A stretch of 64,000 nucleotides of DNA from Cucumis sativus. Lineage: Eukaryota > Streptophyta > Magnoliopsida > Cucurbitales > Cucurbitaceae. This document shows, one piece after another, positions 12,957 through 25,499 of this stretch; within the stretch, counting starts at the first letter, position 1; every line of letters begins with the position of its first letter. The position numbers were made by a program, and so were the translations under genes. The notes beneath the pieces were generated by a model. The model saw only the letters and a program-made list of their open reading frames with translations. It had not been told where the DNA came from and ran no database searches. Location of the stretch: positions 39,604,732-39,668,731 of the forward strand of contig NC_026657.2 in assembly GCF_000004075.3 (NCBI RefSeq), in the 5' to 3' direction.

Positions 12957-14357
12957 GAACAGATTTTAAATGAATCAAATTGCTAGCGACGTGCTCAACA
13001 TTTAATTAGTTGGGCCCAAAGAGCCATATCTTTGAACCATCCAAGCCCAACTTCAAAAAGCCCACATGAAAACTTTATCAATAGAATAGAAGAGGGAACA
13101 TACACATGTTCTATTTCCTATATTTCCTAAATCAAGTTTACGCATTCAACTGACAGAATTCGATAATCAAACATAAGAGCCTAAACCACATACCACATTC
13201 GTACATATTTATATAAATACAAGTGCAACTCAATGAAATACGTTTTCTCGTAAAATTTGAGTAGAAATAAGATATAGTTCTCTTTGTTATAACGTATATA
13301 GTCCTTTAGTAGAAATTAGATGACATTAAAGACTAAGAACAGTTCAAAAACTCCATCACCAAGTTGAGAGAAACCTCTCTATAAAATACATAGTTATAAA
13401 CAAATAAATAAAAACAATACAAAATTGTCAATTACTAAAAGGGTTTAAAGTACACACTTCCTTGAGGCTCAAACCTTCACTCTCCTATTATTTGTTGTAT
13501 ACTAAAACAAACGTGTGCTTGGTAGAATTTTAAACTATTAATTTTCGGTGATCTTTTAAAATTAAGATGACATCACATTTAAAGTTTAAAGATCAGTTAA
13601 AACTTACTAAAATATTGAATATAACTTATGAGATATGAGATTGAAAGTTTGAGGATACTTTAACACTGTCTTCTAAAATTGAACCTCTTAAAGACTTGTG
13701 ATCGACTTTGGTATAACTCAATTTGTAATCCTCTACGTTGGATCAAAATGATCAAAGGTCGGGATACACTACCACCACACATGTTTGAACTTCTAGTTTG
13801 CCCTCTAAAAAATATTTAGAAGAAACACACTGTGACTCTTCTTCAATGAAAGTTCTTGATATTATTTTATAAAGAAAAAACTATACTAACAAAAAGAAAA
13901 ACAAACTAACAATAAATTTGAAAAAACAAAAGTAGTGCAGGAACTTGAATAATAAAAAAGAAAAGATCTGGGACCAAAATGGTATTGGTATGTTAACCTT
14001 TTTTTTTCTCCCCTTTTTATCTCTTTGGGTTTGCAGTCTTGTAACTAAAGCTTTTCTTTTTTTAAAGATTTTTTTCATTTGGTTCATAGGTTTTGGGATT
14101 TGCATATTAGTACCTCATCACCAAGAATTGTCACATTAGTACCTATCTTAATCAATATTACCAAACAAGCTGAGTAGAATAATATGGAACCTGTTTCATT
14201 TGATATGTTCAAATGATCAGATGAGTGTTTGAACAGAGATTTTGAGAGATAAGCTTGGCCAATAAAAATCCAAGATATGAATTAATTAGTGGTGGAAAGG
14301 TTAAGAGAAAGTTAATTAGGATATGGGTTTTGAATAGAAAAAGAGAGTATAGTGATG

Positions 14358-14405
14358 GTGGGGAGTGGGGAGTGGGGAGTGGGGAGTGGGGAGTGGGGAG
14401 TGGGT
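14358..14405. repeat. GGGGAGT minisatellite
   Basis: Six or so tandem 7-bp GGGGAGT units, continuing into GGGTGGGTG. The G-rich strand is the plus strand. The short ORFs across it are a by-product of the repeat. Confidence 0.9.
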
Positions 14406-15494
14406 GGGTGAGAGAAATTCAGCAGACCCACTTCAGAGAGAATAGCTTTAGAGGCAAGAACAGACATTAAAGTCCAAATAAAAAAATTAAAAAAAGAAAT
14501 CAATGAGTGTTGCTGCTTTCAAACTTCTATTCAGCTTTAGTTTAGCCTCATTTATCACGTCTTGACATGACTGGGCCTTACAATGGAAAGGAAACTGAAC
14601 TGAAAGAGACTTCTTTGTTCCAAAATTTAAAAGGAATGGTGACTCCATATCAGAAAAACAAGTCTTGTGAACTTACAGGCCAAATGGTTTGTGTGTCAGC
14701 AAATGACAGTTCAGTTGGGAGGAAAGATAAGAAAAGAAAAGAAGGAATTTTGGGGTTTAAGTCGAGATTAGAAGGATAGCCATGAAAAGAAGTTATATTG
14801 AAAAAGAGGCAAATGACCTTCAATGTCCTCCATTTCCATGGCAAGATGCTCCACCACATTTGTATAAAGAAAAAGAAAAGGATAAGTCTCACAAAATTCT
14901 ATTTTTGAAAAAATGAATATCAGTTGAATTTTGTTGAACTCAGGAAACGAGAGACAAAAGTAGAGAGGTAAAGGTTTTGCTTTTTTGACTAACCAAATAA
15001 AAGAACTTACTCTCTCCATCACAAGAAACAGCAGAATAAGACAGGATAGTGGGATTATATAGGTGGGTGGGTGAAGTCAGAGATCAAAGTTTTGATCTTT
15101 TCTCTTTACAGGCACACCATAAGAATTGAACGGACAAATAATCAAAATCACCATTTTTCAAGTCAAATGGTACTCTGTCATCAAATTCTCAGGTTAGAGC
15201 TTGAGCTTGAAACAGATAAGGACAATATCTCGATCGGTACAAAGCTTGTTCGATGGAATTCGAATCCGAATGAGATTTTGTTGTCTTAATATTAGTTAAA
15301 AGAAAATATATATGAACTAAACGATTCAATAACTAATTCAACAAAGAATATACAGAAAAGTGGGGGAAAGAGAGATTAGGGGCAATATGCTCATTCATTT
15401 AGTTTTAGGTTATTTTCATTGTTTTTGAAATCTAAGTTAAAGGAAAATTTGATCTAGTCTAATTTGTCATGTTCCTACTTTCTGAGTAAGTGTT

Positions 15495-18400
15495 TCAAAC
15501 AAAAGACCAATTCATAAACATGAAACAAATACAGTGAGCGTTTTCTTCTTCATTCAAAACCTTCCATGCCACAGCTTTCTCATAGGATACTGCCCTTCCC
15601 ATGCTTGATAAGCAGACACCCCCTTGAAGACAAATGAAGCCCTAAAATAACACAAAAAAAATGGATTACTTAAATGAATGGTCCAGGTAAGGATGCTTGT
15701 GGATACAAACTAATGAATTAAGATTTTTGCCTAATCCAGGGCAAGCATGCTTGTGGATATGAACTAATCAAATTACTCATGGTAAAAATACAAAAAGAAT
15801 TGCAGATCGTTGTCTATCATTTGTTTGGCTATCATTGGGTTCGTAGGGAAAGAAGGGATTCGTTGGCTATACCTGCTGCATTATCCGTGGGAACTCTGAA
15901 GCTAAAGTTTTCTTTCCATTGTCATCAAAAATCTTCTCCAGAGTGATGTCTTGGAGAGCCACCAGGGTTGTCTCAAGCATGTCAAGTCCAGATTGATTTG
16001 CAAATGTAAAATTTGGCAATGCCTGGGGATGTTCACAAGATAGGATATAACTTCATGTAAAAACAGAGAAAAGTGAAGACTTGAGTAAATTACAAATGGA
16101 AGCATACTATTCAACAAAAACCTTAAGCATGGCACCATGTTCATTAGGCTTTAGTTCTGTACATTTTATTTTTTAGTTTTTGGAATCTTCCATTTATCTT
16201 AATCAAGGTTGGAGTCTCTTTTTTTTTCACTTTAAAAAAAGATCTTACTATAGGCAGAGATATCTCTGATATTTAACTTCAAAGAGAATTTTAAACATAC
16301 CTTCAAAGAGCAGCACATGACTGCATCTGAGTGATGCCAAAGGGATTTCAGAACGGACTCTCTTCCTTCATTTTTCAGTAATTCCATGCCCATATAGCAC
16401 CTGTAGGGAAGAATAAAAGTAGATTGGAATCCTTCTATTAGCCTCTTGCCTTATAACATATGTATAAGAGAATAAAGCCAAGGAGGGATGAATGAGTTTA
16501 GTTCACAGTAGTAAGAATGCCAGATACTCTAGCTTGGTTAAGACTTTTGAGAAGACACGTGTAAGCGAATCAAAATCAATTCAAGACAGAATTCAAAATC
16601 TATGACAGAAAACAAAAGGGATCAAGACTTTTAGAAAAGACATAATCAAATTCTTAGGTTTATGTTTGAACGCAGAACTTCTATACTTCACTAAAATATG
16701 AACACCGTTCATATTCAGGCATTATAATGTTGAACTTCCTAGTTCACAAGGTTGTAATTAGGGAAGCAATTGGTTCAATAAAATAATTACTAGAATGCAA
16801 TGGATTCCAAGATACAAATAATTGGTTTACATTAGAGAAGACATATGTCTATGTTCTATTAGATACTGACCATTTTTTAATACCAAAGATATTGATTGAT
16901 ATACAGGAACAAAAGGTAGATCTAATCCACCCTACTACTCGATAGGCTTCCTCCTATTTTGTCATTAAAGTAATTTTGAATTGAATATTGAATGAAAATA
17001 TTAACAGCTAAGGATTTTTTGGAATACCTATAGCTTTGAGTGATCCAACGAGCAAGTGTTTGTGCTTCAGGAGCACCAGCTGGTGTCTGAAGGTTAGCAT
17101 GAGGACCAAAATTTGAAGGGGAAAGAGCCAGTGCCACCCTTTGAACAGATGCTATAATGCTCCTGACATATTGCCGTGCCATTGCTGCAACATTATCTTG
17201 AAGGTGAACATCAAATACAAATTGGAATGCAATTGTCATCACAGATTTTGATTTTCCTGATTGACCAGCGCAATCACCAGAAGCTCTATTCCCTGCAGGT
17301 CCAACATCAAGAGCCGAAGCAAGATCGAGTGTGCGGTTTGGACTTGAAGCATCCTGTAGAATAAGCAAATGTACAAATTTTATATCCAAACGAATACAAT
17401 TGCAGAGAATGGAGAGGAGAAAATAGGAGAATTGCTTTTAAATGCTTACCATCCCAGAATCGAGAGGAATGATGCGGAATCCAGATGGTAGAATAGGTGC
17501 ATCATCAGAAAAAGAGGCATCAATTGGAGCAAAGATGAGTTCAGCCGAAGTACCAACTGTATTTTCGTCCACACCGTTGCAAAGCTGCGAGTAGAGCGCC
17601 ATAATTAATAACAGTGGTCAGTGACAAATGACAACATAGATTTGAGATGTACAGCACAAGTATCCATCTAAGCTTTATAATATGAGATTCTAGCTTAAAC
17701 CCAGACTCAATAGTTGACATTAATTTATATAATTAAAGAAATTACTGCTTACTTGGAGGAGGAAAATGTCACCAGGCATAAGCATATCATCCCTATAATG
17801 GCCCACGTTTTCAAATTTAACAACTTCCATAAACTGTTACCAGAAAGAAAATTTAAATCAATATTTTGAAATAACAAAGAAAACATGGGGTAATAGGATA
17901 TGTTATACACAAAATTGATGCCATGGGAAGTTATTTCTGTTTATAGATGGTTGAAAAGACGGTACTTGCCTCTTCATGCTCAACTGTTTGCGCCAAGGGA
18001 AGAATAACCTGACCCCCAAAAGTTCCAGCATGAGACCCTGGTAAACCACACTGACCGGTCTTAATTGCTGCTGCTGAGTAAGCATCAATACTGCTGTCTG
18101 CCCATTCCGATCGGTGTTCTCTCAAGAACCTGATGAGCATTGCTGGAGTAACATTCTACAAAATAAGAAAGATAGCAAGAACAATAAGAGAAACGAAGAG
18201 CAGGTAAAAATATACAAGAATAAAAGCTTCCAAAGAAATATCTTGTGCTGAGAGTGGTTAAGCATAAACTTGGTAAAGAAAAACTAGCTAACACAATGTT
18301 AGTGTCAGTTGGGTGAGGTTTAACCTCAGTCGGATTTTTATTTAAACTCTTTCATAAAAGATCACTTGTTTTCCATCAGCATACAGTGTCCAAGGCATGT

Positions 18401-21400
18401 CCTAGTTTTGAATCATCAGAAATGGAGCAAAAATAGAGAAGATGGCACTGGTTGAAAAAGAGAATTCTCCAATATTTATGATTGATGAAGTGGTAGAACG
18501 ATTTGATGTATTATAATATAGAACCTTCTCAATTGCTCAACATCATCTACATGTCAGCTCGCTAGCAAAATATTTACCTGTAATAACATTGACGCTTTGG
18601 CACAAAGCACAGCATTGCTCATGGATGGAAAGCCATTAGAATATGAAATATTTGCACCCATCATTGTCTTGCCATGAGACATGTTTACAAGAAGTGTAAC
18701 ATCATCAACGCCATCATTTTCTAACAAAGACCATCCCTCATCTGTAAACCCATTAACTGCTTCGTTGAAACCTCTGCAGAGTAAAATCCGTTGAATACAA
18801 TTAAGGATTCCACACCCAAAAGTGAAGGGAATGTTTAAAAATAATATGGGCTACTTCCATTGCCACATGGTTGTAAGATGGAACCCCATGCTTCTCTAAT
18901 AAGCTACTCTCGAGCCAAAATCATATTTACCTGCTCAATTTCTGACTAAGAGCACGAAGTGCAGCAGGTCTTCTTCCCCAACCAGTAACATTTGGTTGAG
19001 AAACTTCTTGTGAAATCTGCCTCAACAAGCGTAATGCCTGGTCCAAAATAACGAAATTTTATTGTTATTGGGGATACAATCTTCAAATTTACATGGCTGT
19101 TCAATTTCCAGTTTTCCATTTATAGAGCCATCGGATAAATTCAAGACCTGAAGCAATAAGATGAAAAGAAAAAAAAGACTTACTGCCATTGTGTTCTTCT
19201 GAGCAAGCAGAGTAGATGACTTGTACAATGGCCGCAATACTTCAGGCACGCTCCAAGGCTATATTCATGTAAACAATAGGTAAAATTATAAACGTGAAAA
19301 TCAGAGGCTAAGGATAACTGTACTTTTAAATTCAAAGTTTTACATACGTCTAAGTCCATGTGATCGACTATATGGATTATTGATCCACCACCTTCACAAG
19401 GTCTTATCAAATAGCCACTTGGTAGCATTTCTGCTCTTACAAAGTTTTGGACTGGAGGCATACTTGGACCATTCTGAGTATTGTTGAGAGATCTTTCACA
19501 GACCTAAAATGCATAACACAGCATATTACATAAAACATTTAGACCAAAGTAGCAGAAGCAATGTCCAAGGTGAGGCCATTCACATACCACAAGACTACCA
19601 TCCTCCAAAACCGATGTGTATCGCAGCAGCCAGAAATCACGAGCAGGTGCCAAAGTAGTAGGTGCATAGAGCTAAACCAAATCAACAAAAGTTTTTTTCA
19701 TTTTCATATTTTCTTGCAAAGTCTGCAAATTTGATACAAGCAATCTAGTATCTAGTAGTAACCCACCTGCATGTACAGAAGCTCAATGGTTCCTCCATTT
19801 CCAGTAGATAGGACATTTAGAACATCAACGGCACGGCAATCGCGAAACCAAGAAGGCCAATCTTTAAGAATTTCAGCCACCTTCATGAAACAAACAATAT
19901 AAATTAGATACACTCATACGTGATGATACATTAGACAAAAAGTTAATTACTTTGTGTTTAGAAGCACTTACTCTTGTAGGTTCTAGACCCACAAGTCCGC
20001 ATGCACGAGCAGCAACTCCAGTGCATCCATGAGAAATAGCAACGATTCCAATGGAATCCGGACCAGGCTGCTCACAACAGACATTGATAAAAATCAGAAA
20101 TTTTGAGAATAACAATTTTGAAATTTTTTTCGCCTTTTATTTTCTAAAATAATGTTTGTTTTGGTTTACATCTATGATTTAATTATTAGCAAAATTTAAA
20201 AACAAAAACTAATTCTTTGGTTTCAAAACTTTGCTTGAAATAGAAACATAATTTTCAAAAATCAAATTCTATATTCATCTCTATTCCAGGACGCTTTGAA
20301 CTGTCCTACAAAAAATCTGCCTTCCAAAAGAAATTAATATTTGTTTTCTCATGTTCCCTGTCCTCTTGTTATCATTTAAAGAAATAATAATGCATGATCT
20401 TTGTTGAGTAGTCATATTAAATTTACAACTCCATGATTCTCAAACTTAATAAATCTTGCTCTTTTGCATTCCTCGAGAAGGGAAAATACAGATCAGAATA
20501 GATGTGACATTAGCAGAGATGAAAGTAACAGACAACAGAGCAAAATTTTCAAAAGGTCTCGATGATCGGGTCATCAAGATAATAGACTTTGGTATGTTGC
20601 TTAAAAGATTAGCAAAGTTTTTGTCGTTTAATTATTATGGCAGTAAAAAAAGATTCATTTTTAATTGCAGATTAAAGAATAAAGCAAAAAGAAGAAGTAA
20701 CCTTCATCCCAGGCATTTGGACCCACTCCACAGCAGTTCCAGTAGCCTTTGAAAGAAACTCTGCTAAAGTCTCCTCCGCAATGGACAAAAGTCTAGAAAT
20801 ATGCAAACCCAAAGTCTCAGAAAGCATATTACAGAAGAAGAGTTTCTAACACAAAGAACAACACAAGAAACAAAAGGAGATTGAAGGGAATGGTATAATG
20901 ATCAATAAGAAATGCTAATTCTACTAACCCTGCGGGACTGGCATCCTTTGGTGGATGCGGCGGAGTCAAATTCTGCTGACCACTTGTCACCACTGACTCG
21001 CAACTTGTGTCAGTGGTGGCTAAGGTCGCCTGCAAGATGAACAAATTACTTTCATTTCAGCTGATAAGAAATGTATTTTTAATTCAAAAAAGGGAAATAG
21101 CAAAATGAAATCAGTAATCATCTTCTTCAAACGAGCAATTATTTCAAAGTCATGGAAGAATGTTCTTACATTCTGGGTTTGTTGACGAAAATAGCTGTTC
21201 TCATACACAAGCTGTGACACTTGTTTCTGCAACCTATCGTTTTCCTCCATTAGGAGTCTATTCATAGCTGTCAGTTTCCTGTTCACAGTTTGAAGGCGTG
21301 ATGCTTCCTTCCTCTGCTTCTCTCTACATCTATACAGTATAAAAATAAAAAAAACAAATGAAACCTCTGTTCCGGAAACAAAAATTTAGGATGTTGGAAT

Positions 21401-21683
21401 TTCAAAATTGTAACCCACTATCAAAACCCAGAAAGGAAGGAAATAATTAGAAAGAATACCTCCGATTTTGGAACCAAACTTTGATCTGTTTGGGTTCGAT
21501 GTTGGAGAGAATTGGGCACTCCCTTATAAGCTGTTGGCGGCGCATAGAACTGGGTTTTGGACATTCATAATAAAGCCTCTCAAGTGCTTCCACTTGCTCC
21601 GGTGTGTACCTAACGTACTTCCCATTATCCAAGCTGCTCATCTTGCTAGCAGCGTCCTTGCAGGCAGAGGTTACAGCCATCAT
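15495..21683 (-). CDS. HB-8: Class III HD-ZIP transcription factor, ATHB-8-like
   Basis: Eighteen exons, all phases closing, 842 residues: 21683-21460, 21329-21170, 21029-20929, 20792-20702, 20067-19972, 19880-19767, 19671-19588, 19503-19348, 19258-19184, 19037-18931, 18773-18578, 18155-17970, 17833-17753, 17584-17450, 17353-17028, 16400-16301, 16022-15873, 15641-15495. Order: homeodomain (about 22-84, IKVWFQNRR), leucine zipper, START lipid-binding domain from about residue 160, HD-SAD region, and MEKHLA domain ending NWSFV. The ATLATTDTSCESV and LAQKNTMA stretches fit ATHB-8 better than REVOLUTA or PHABULOSA as I remember them. Known role of the family: nuclear regulator of procambium, xylem and organ polarity, silenced by miR165/166. 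The start is the first ATG of two adjacent in-frame ATGs; the frame is open two codons further upstream but without an ATG. The intron after exon 12 begins with GC. Paralogue assignment is inference. Confidence 0.95.
20058..20712 (-). promoter_or_regulatory. miR165/166 target site, split by an intron
   Basis: The end of exon 4 (20712-20702) reads CTGGGATGAAG and the start of exon 5 (20067-20058) reads CCTGGTCCGG. Joined, they form the canonical 21-nt HD-ZIP III site encoding PGMKPGP at the start of the START domain. The 634-bp intron between them means only spliced mRNA carries the full site. Pairing to miR166 as remembered leaves mismatches only towards the microRNA 3' end. Confidence 0.92.
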
Positions 21684-21702
21684 CCCCACTTAAAATTCCC
21701 AT
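21646..21702 (-). other. 18-codon uORF overlapping the HD-ZIP III start
   Basis: ATG at 21702-21700 lies 19 nt before the main ATG in another frame. It reads MGILSGDDGCNLCLQGRC and stops at TAG ending at 21646, inside the main coding region. Ribosomes starting here would miss the main start unless they leak or reinitiate. This holds only if the leader continues unspliced up to here; a donor-like 'ctggtaatt' lies just upstream near 21780. Confidence 0.5.
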
Positions 21703-23547
21703 ACAAAAAAACAAACAAACACCTTTCAGCTACCAAATATCTTAGCAAAAGAAGACCAAACAAAGAATAAAAAATTACCAGAAAACGAAGACGACCCTTT
21801 TTAATCGAAGCAGAGTTGCAATGAATCAAACACAACCCCTCTGTTTTTCCCTTCCCCCCTCCCTTCCACCCACCAACTCATATAAAACACAAAATGGCCA
21901 TAAGAGTCCCAAAAAATCAGCCAAGAATGGTCGAAGAAATGTTAAGGATATGAAGAATTGTGAAATGAAAATGAATAAAGTTGGAAGTATAAGTAACAGG
22001 TTTGGCAGAAAGGATCAATTCATAGAATACTCTGTTGATTTTGCTGCGATTGTGTGTTTGTTTGTTCGTGAAATTTGGTTTGGCAATCTCCCACTATGGA
22101 CTTCACTAAATAAGATTTTATGGTCTCCCCTCTCCCCTCTCCCCAGTGTGTTTTTCTTTCTTTGTGTTCTCGAGAGAATGAAAATGGCAATCTACCGCGT
22201 GCTCAAATAGTAATATAAATTTGAAAAAGTGAGTTTATATCCTATTTCCGTCACCATCATCTATACTTTTAGTTTTTGTCTATTTCCATTTTTTCTATTC
22301 TCAAAAATCTTTGCTTTGCTCTCCTTTTCTCTTTTTTTCTCTTTCTCACCCACTTTCTTGTCCACTCCTAAAATTACATCTTTACACTTTGAGTACAATT
22401 CAATTTATATGCCTTCAAATATCATCACTCCTTTAATCCATTTCAAAAATCTCTCTCTCTCTTCATTTTTGTGAAGAACACGGCTGACTAACCAACATTC
22501 AACCCACTATCATCCATTTCAATTCTAAAGTAATAAACATTAATCCAACTTTTAATCGATTTAGATTTAGATTAAAAGGTTCATTTCAATTTTTCTCACA
22601 TCCACCATCGGTCGAACCTATCTTATTTAATTAGATTCGTTTTAGTTGGTTGACTCCGTTTTTTAAAACTATACAATATACATAAAATGATACTACTAGT
22701 AGTATGAAAATATTATGAAAAAAATCTAGAGGTGATCGGTATTCTTTATTTTAAAAATAATTAGTTAACATATTGAATATAAGTTCAAACATTTTGAACA
22801 CAACCTCTTAATTAATAGTTTAGAGTTAATCTCCATAATTGGTATTCTTTATTTTTAAAACAATCGTTTTCTATAGATTTATTTTCCTTTTAATCTCAAG
22901 TTTCTTTCAATAATTAAAAAAACAAACGGATATACCTTTTTACCAAAAGAGTTTACATAATTTGTATTCCATTTTATAAATATAGAAAACCAAAACAATT
23001 GATTTATTTTGGAATGTTGTCAACGAAATCGACATTTGAAAAGTATATAAACTTTTCTAAATTTAAAAAGAAACCATAATAATCTAAATATTTTTTAGTC
23101 GAATTACATACAAATGATATATTCAAACATTTGATTTATCATACGTGTAGAGTATCGAATAGACCGAATGAATTATTCGAACAACATTAGTGTTAGAGAA
23201 GACAATGTTATTTAAATGGTCCAAAGAAAAAGTCATAAATGCACATTAATCTATATATATATATATATTGTTTGTAGCATTAAAATTTGAATGATTGGAA
23301 AATGATTCAAAAGAGTTGGGTGATAGGAAAGGTGGGGTTGGCATTTTCAAAGGGAAAGAAAGAAAAAAGGTGATAGAAATAGAAATTATTTTTGGTGCCT
23401 TCTTGATGGGATATATATATATTCATTATATCATATCCCTAACCAACTTAATTTAACTAACTAAGCTTTGATCACCATCAAAATTAGGGACCCAATTCAT
23501 TGCTTATTACTCAAATCATCTACATATTTTCTTCTTAAAACTATATA

Positions 23548-23584
<37 letters not shown>
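23548..23584. repeat. TA microsatellite
   Basis: An almost pure TA run in intergenic DNA. Confidence 0.9.
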
Positions 23585-23586
<2 letters not shown>

Positions 23587-25333
23587 TACAAACGTTTTAT
23601 CATGTGATTCTATTTCATTTTGTTACCACAATTAGTGCATTAAAAAATGATATCATGAAGTTGAATTTGTGTATCATATGACTTGTTGGATATATATAAG
23701 TTGACAAACCGAATATCTTAATTAACTACAAATCAATGGTTTGATTGACTCTTTTAATTAACAAACAATTGAATTTTGATGTCTCCACTAAATTATTATT
23801 AGACAATGTTTTGATGTTAATTAATACAATTAAGTCTACTAATTTTAAAATTATAACACTTTTTAAAACTCTACTTCTCCTTAAGAAAAAACTCGTGGTT
23901 TTATCACTCGTAGACGTACGTTTTGTATTGTTTCTCCTCCCGCATCATTATTAAAAGTTCAGTTTATCGTAATGTTAGTTATTTTTCAATTTGGTCTAAA
24001 GACGACGACACTCAACTAGCTTTTAATTCAAAGATAAGAAGTGTTACAAGGGGATCATCATCGATCGAGTCCATAACTTTTTAGTCATTTATCAAAAATT
24101 TGTCTCGTTTTTAACTAACAACAATAATAATAAATAGTAGAAATTAATATAAGATTGTAAAGATTAGAACCAAATGTATTCACCTAACTTTTGTTGAAAT
24201 TAATCCTAATAATTTATGCAAACAGTAACCCCCCTTGATTAATGGGTCATTAAGCAGACAATGGCAGACCAAACCAAATGCTGCTTTTTCATTCCTATTT
24301 CTTATTTTTGTTTATTTAAATATTTATATAAACACTTAAAATATTTTAATAATAGATAAATTTTGCTATATTTTATCTAAATATTTTATTATTTAAAAAA
24401 ATTATTATATAAATAGGATATTGAAAAAAAAGCAAATCCTAATCTGACCATAAAAGAAGGACTCTAAGTTTTAGTGTATGAATTTAAAATGAAGTATTTC
24501 TTTGTTTGTAGGCCACACCACTTTGCAACTATTATTATTATTTACATTGCACTTCTAGTTTTAATATTCATAATGTGCTCAATTATTAAACAAATTATAT
24601 AATTTCCAAATGAAAAGAAGGCAGCTTGATCCATCTGTGGTTTTCCTTTTGAAATTAATTTTTGCACAAAAGCTATCTACTTGTCCTTTTAATTAATATA
24701 TATTGATTTCTTCTCAATAAATTATTTGCACGGTGGAACCTATTTAATTACATTTTTACTTTTATATTTCAAAAAAATAAAAAAAATTAAAGAGAGTTGT
24801 ATTTTAAATTATCTTATTATATCAACAATTGGTGTTTTAAGAAACTTGTTTTTAAATAATCATATTATGTGATCAATTTTCTTTAACTAAAAATATCAAT
24901 TTATAAAATATAACATTATTTTTAGATTTTATGGATGTTTATTTGTAATAGATTTTTTTCTTTCTTTTACGTGGTAATTATCCTAAAAACAATTCTTTAA
25001 TCACCCAATTGTGATTAATATTTTATAAAAATAAATGGTTGGACTTTCAAAGGTGGTCCAAATTTATAGAATAATATATTAAAAAGAAAAGAGAGGAATA
25101 TACATCATTTAAATAAATAATCTTTTCAGATTCAATTTCTTGTTTATTGATTCACTCAACTACACTTATCAAATCACAAAACTATATATATATGTAGTCA
25201 AATTGATTGAGATAGGAGTTCGAGGTGTAATTTAGAAAAAAAGTATTAAAAAAATTACATAAATAAGACTTGACAAATATAATTACTATTAAGCTCTCTA
25301 CAAATATTAAATATTAATTAATTTTTTTATACA

Positions 25334-25334
<1 letters not shown>

Positions 25335-25377
<43 letters not shown>

Positions 25378-25388
25378 TATATATATAT
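25335..25388. repeat. TA microsatellite
   Basis: Two adjoining TA tracts separated by one AA step. Confidence 0.9.
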
Positions 25389-25499
25389 TATATTTTGTCC
25401 TTCTCCCGGGTGTTAAGGTGAATAATTATTTCTTTCATTTGTCAAAACGAAATGGTTTGACATCCAAATTTATTTTGATTTAAAAAGGAAAAAAAAGGT

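Larger units (their letters stand above)
6196..15494. other. Gene-poor intergenic region
   Basis: About 9 kb between the receptor kinase and the 3' end of the HD-ZIP III gene. No recognisable protein gene, tRNA or known microRNA precursor was found. It contains tandem duplications (near 6.65 and 7.5 kb), a CTT microsatellite, a possible small transcript near 9.8-10.2 kb, a perfect short hairpin near 12.94 kb, a copy of the dispersed AT repeat and a GGGGAGT minisatellite. The part next to 15.5 kb probably holds the HD-ZIP III 3'-UTR. Confidence 0.6.

Noticed and set aside
15230..15275. 'gaattcgaatccgaatg' resembling a tRNA T-loop
   Set aside because: No matching acceptor stem, D-loop or anticodon arm is found in the 70 bases on either strand.
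21684..21689. HD-ZIP III start two codons earlier at GTG
   Set aside because: GTG is not a normal plant start, and two in-frame ATGs follow immediately.
21821..22210. 129-codon plus-strand ORF in the HD-ZIP III upstream region
   Set aside because: Low-complexity and basic, no family motif, antisense to the leader/promoter. Probably chance.
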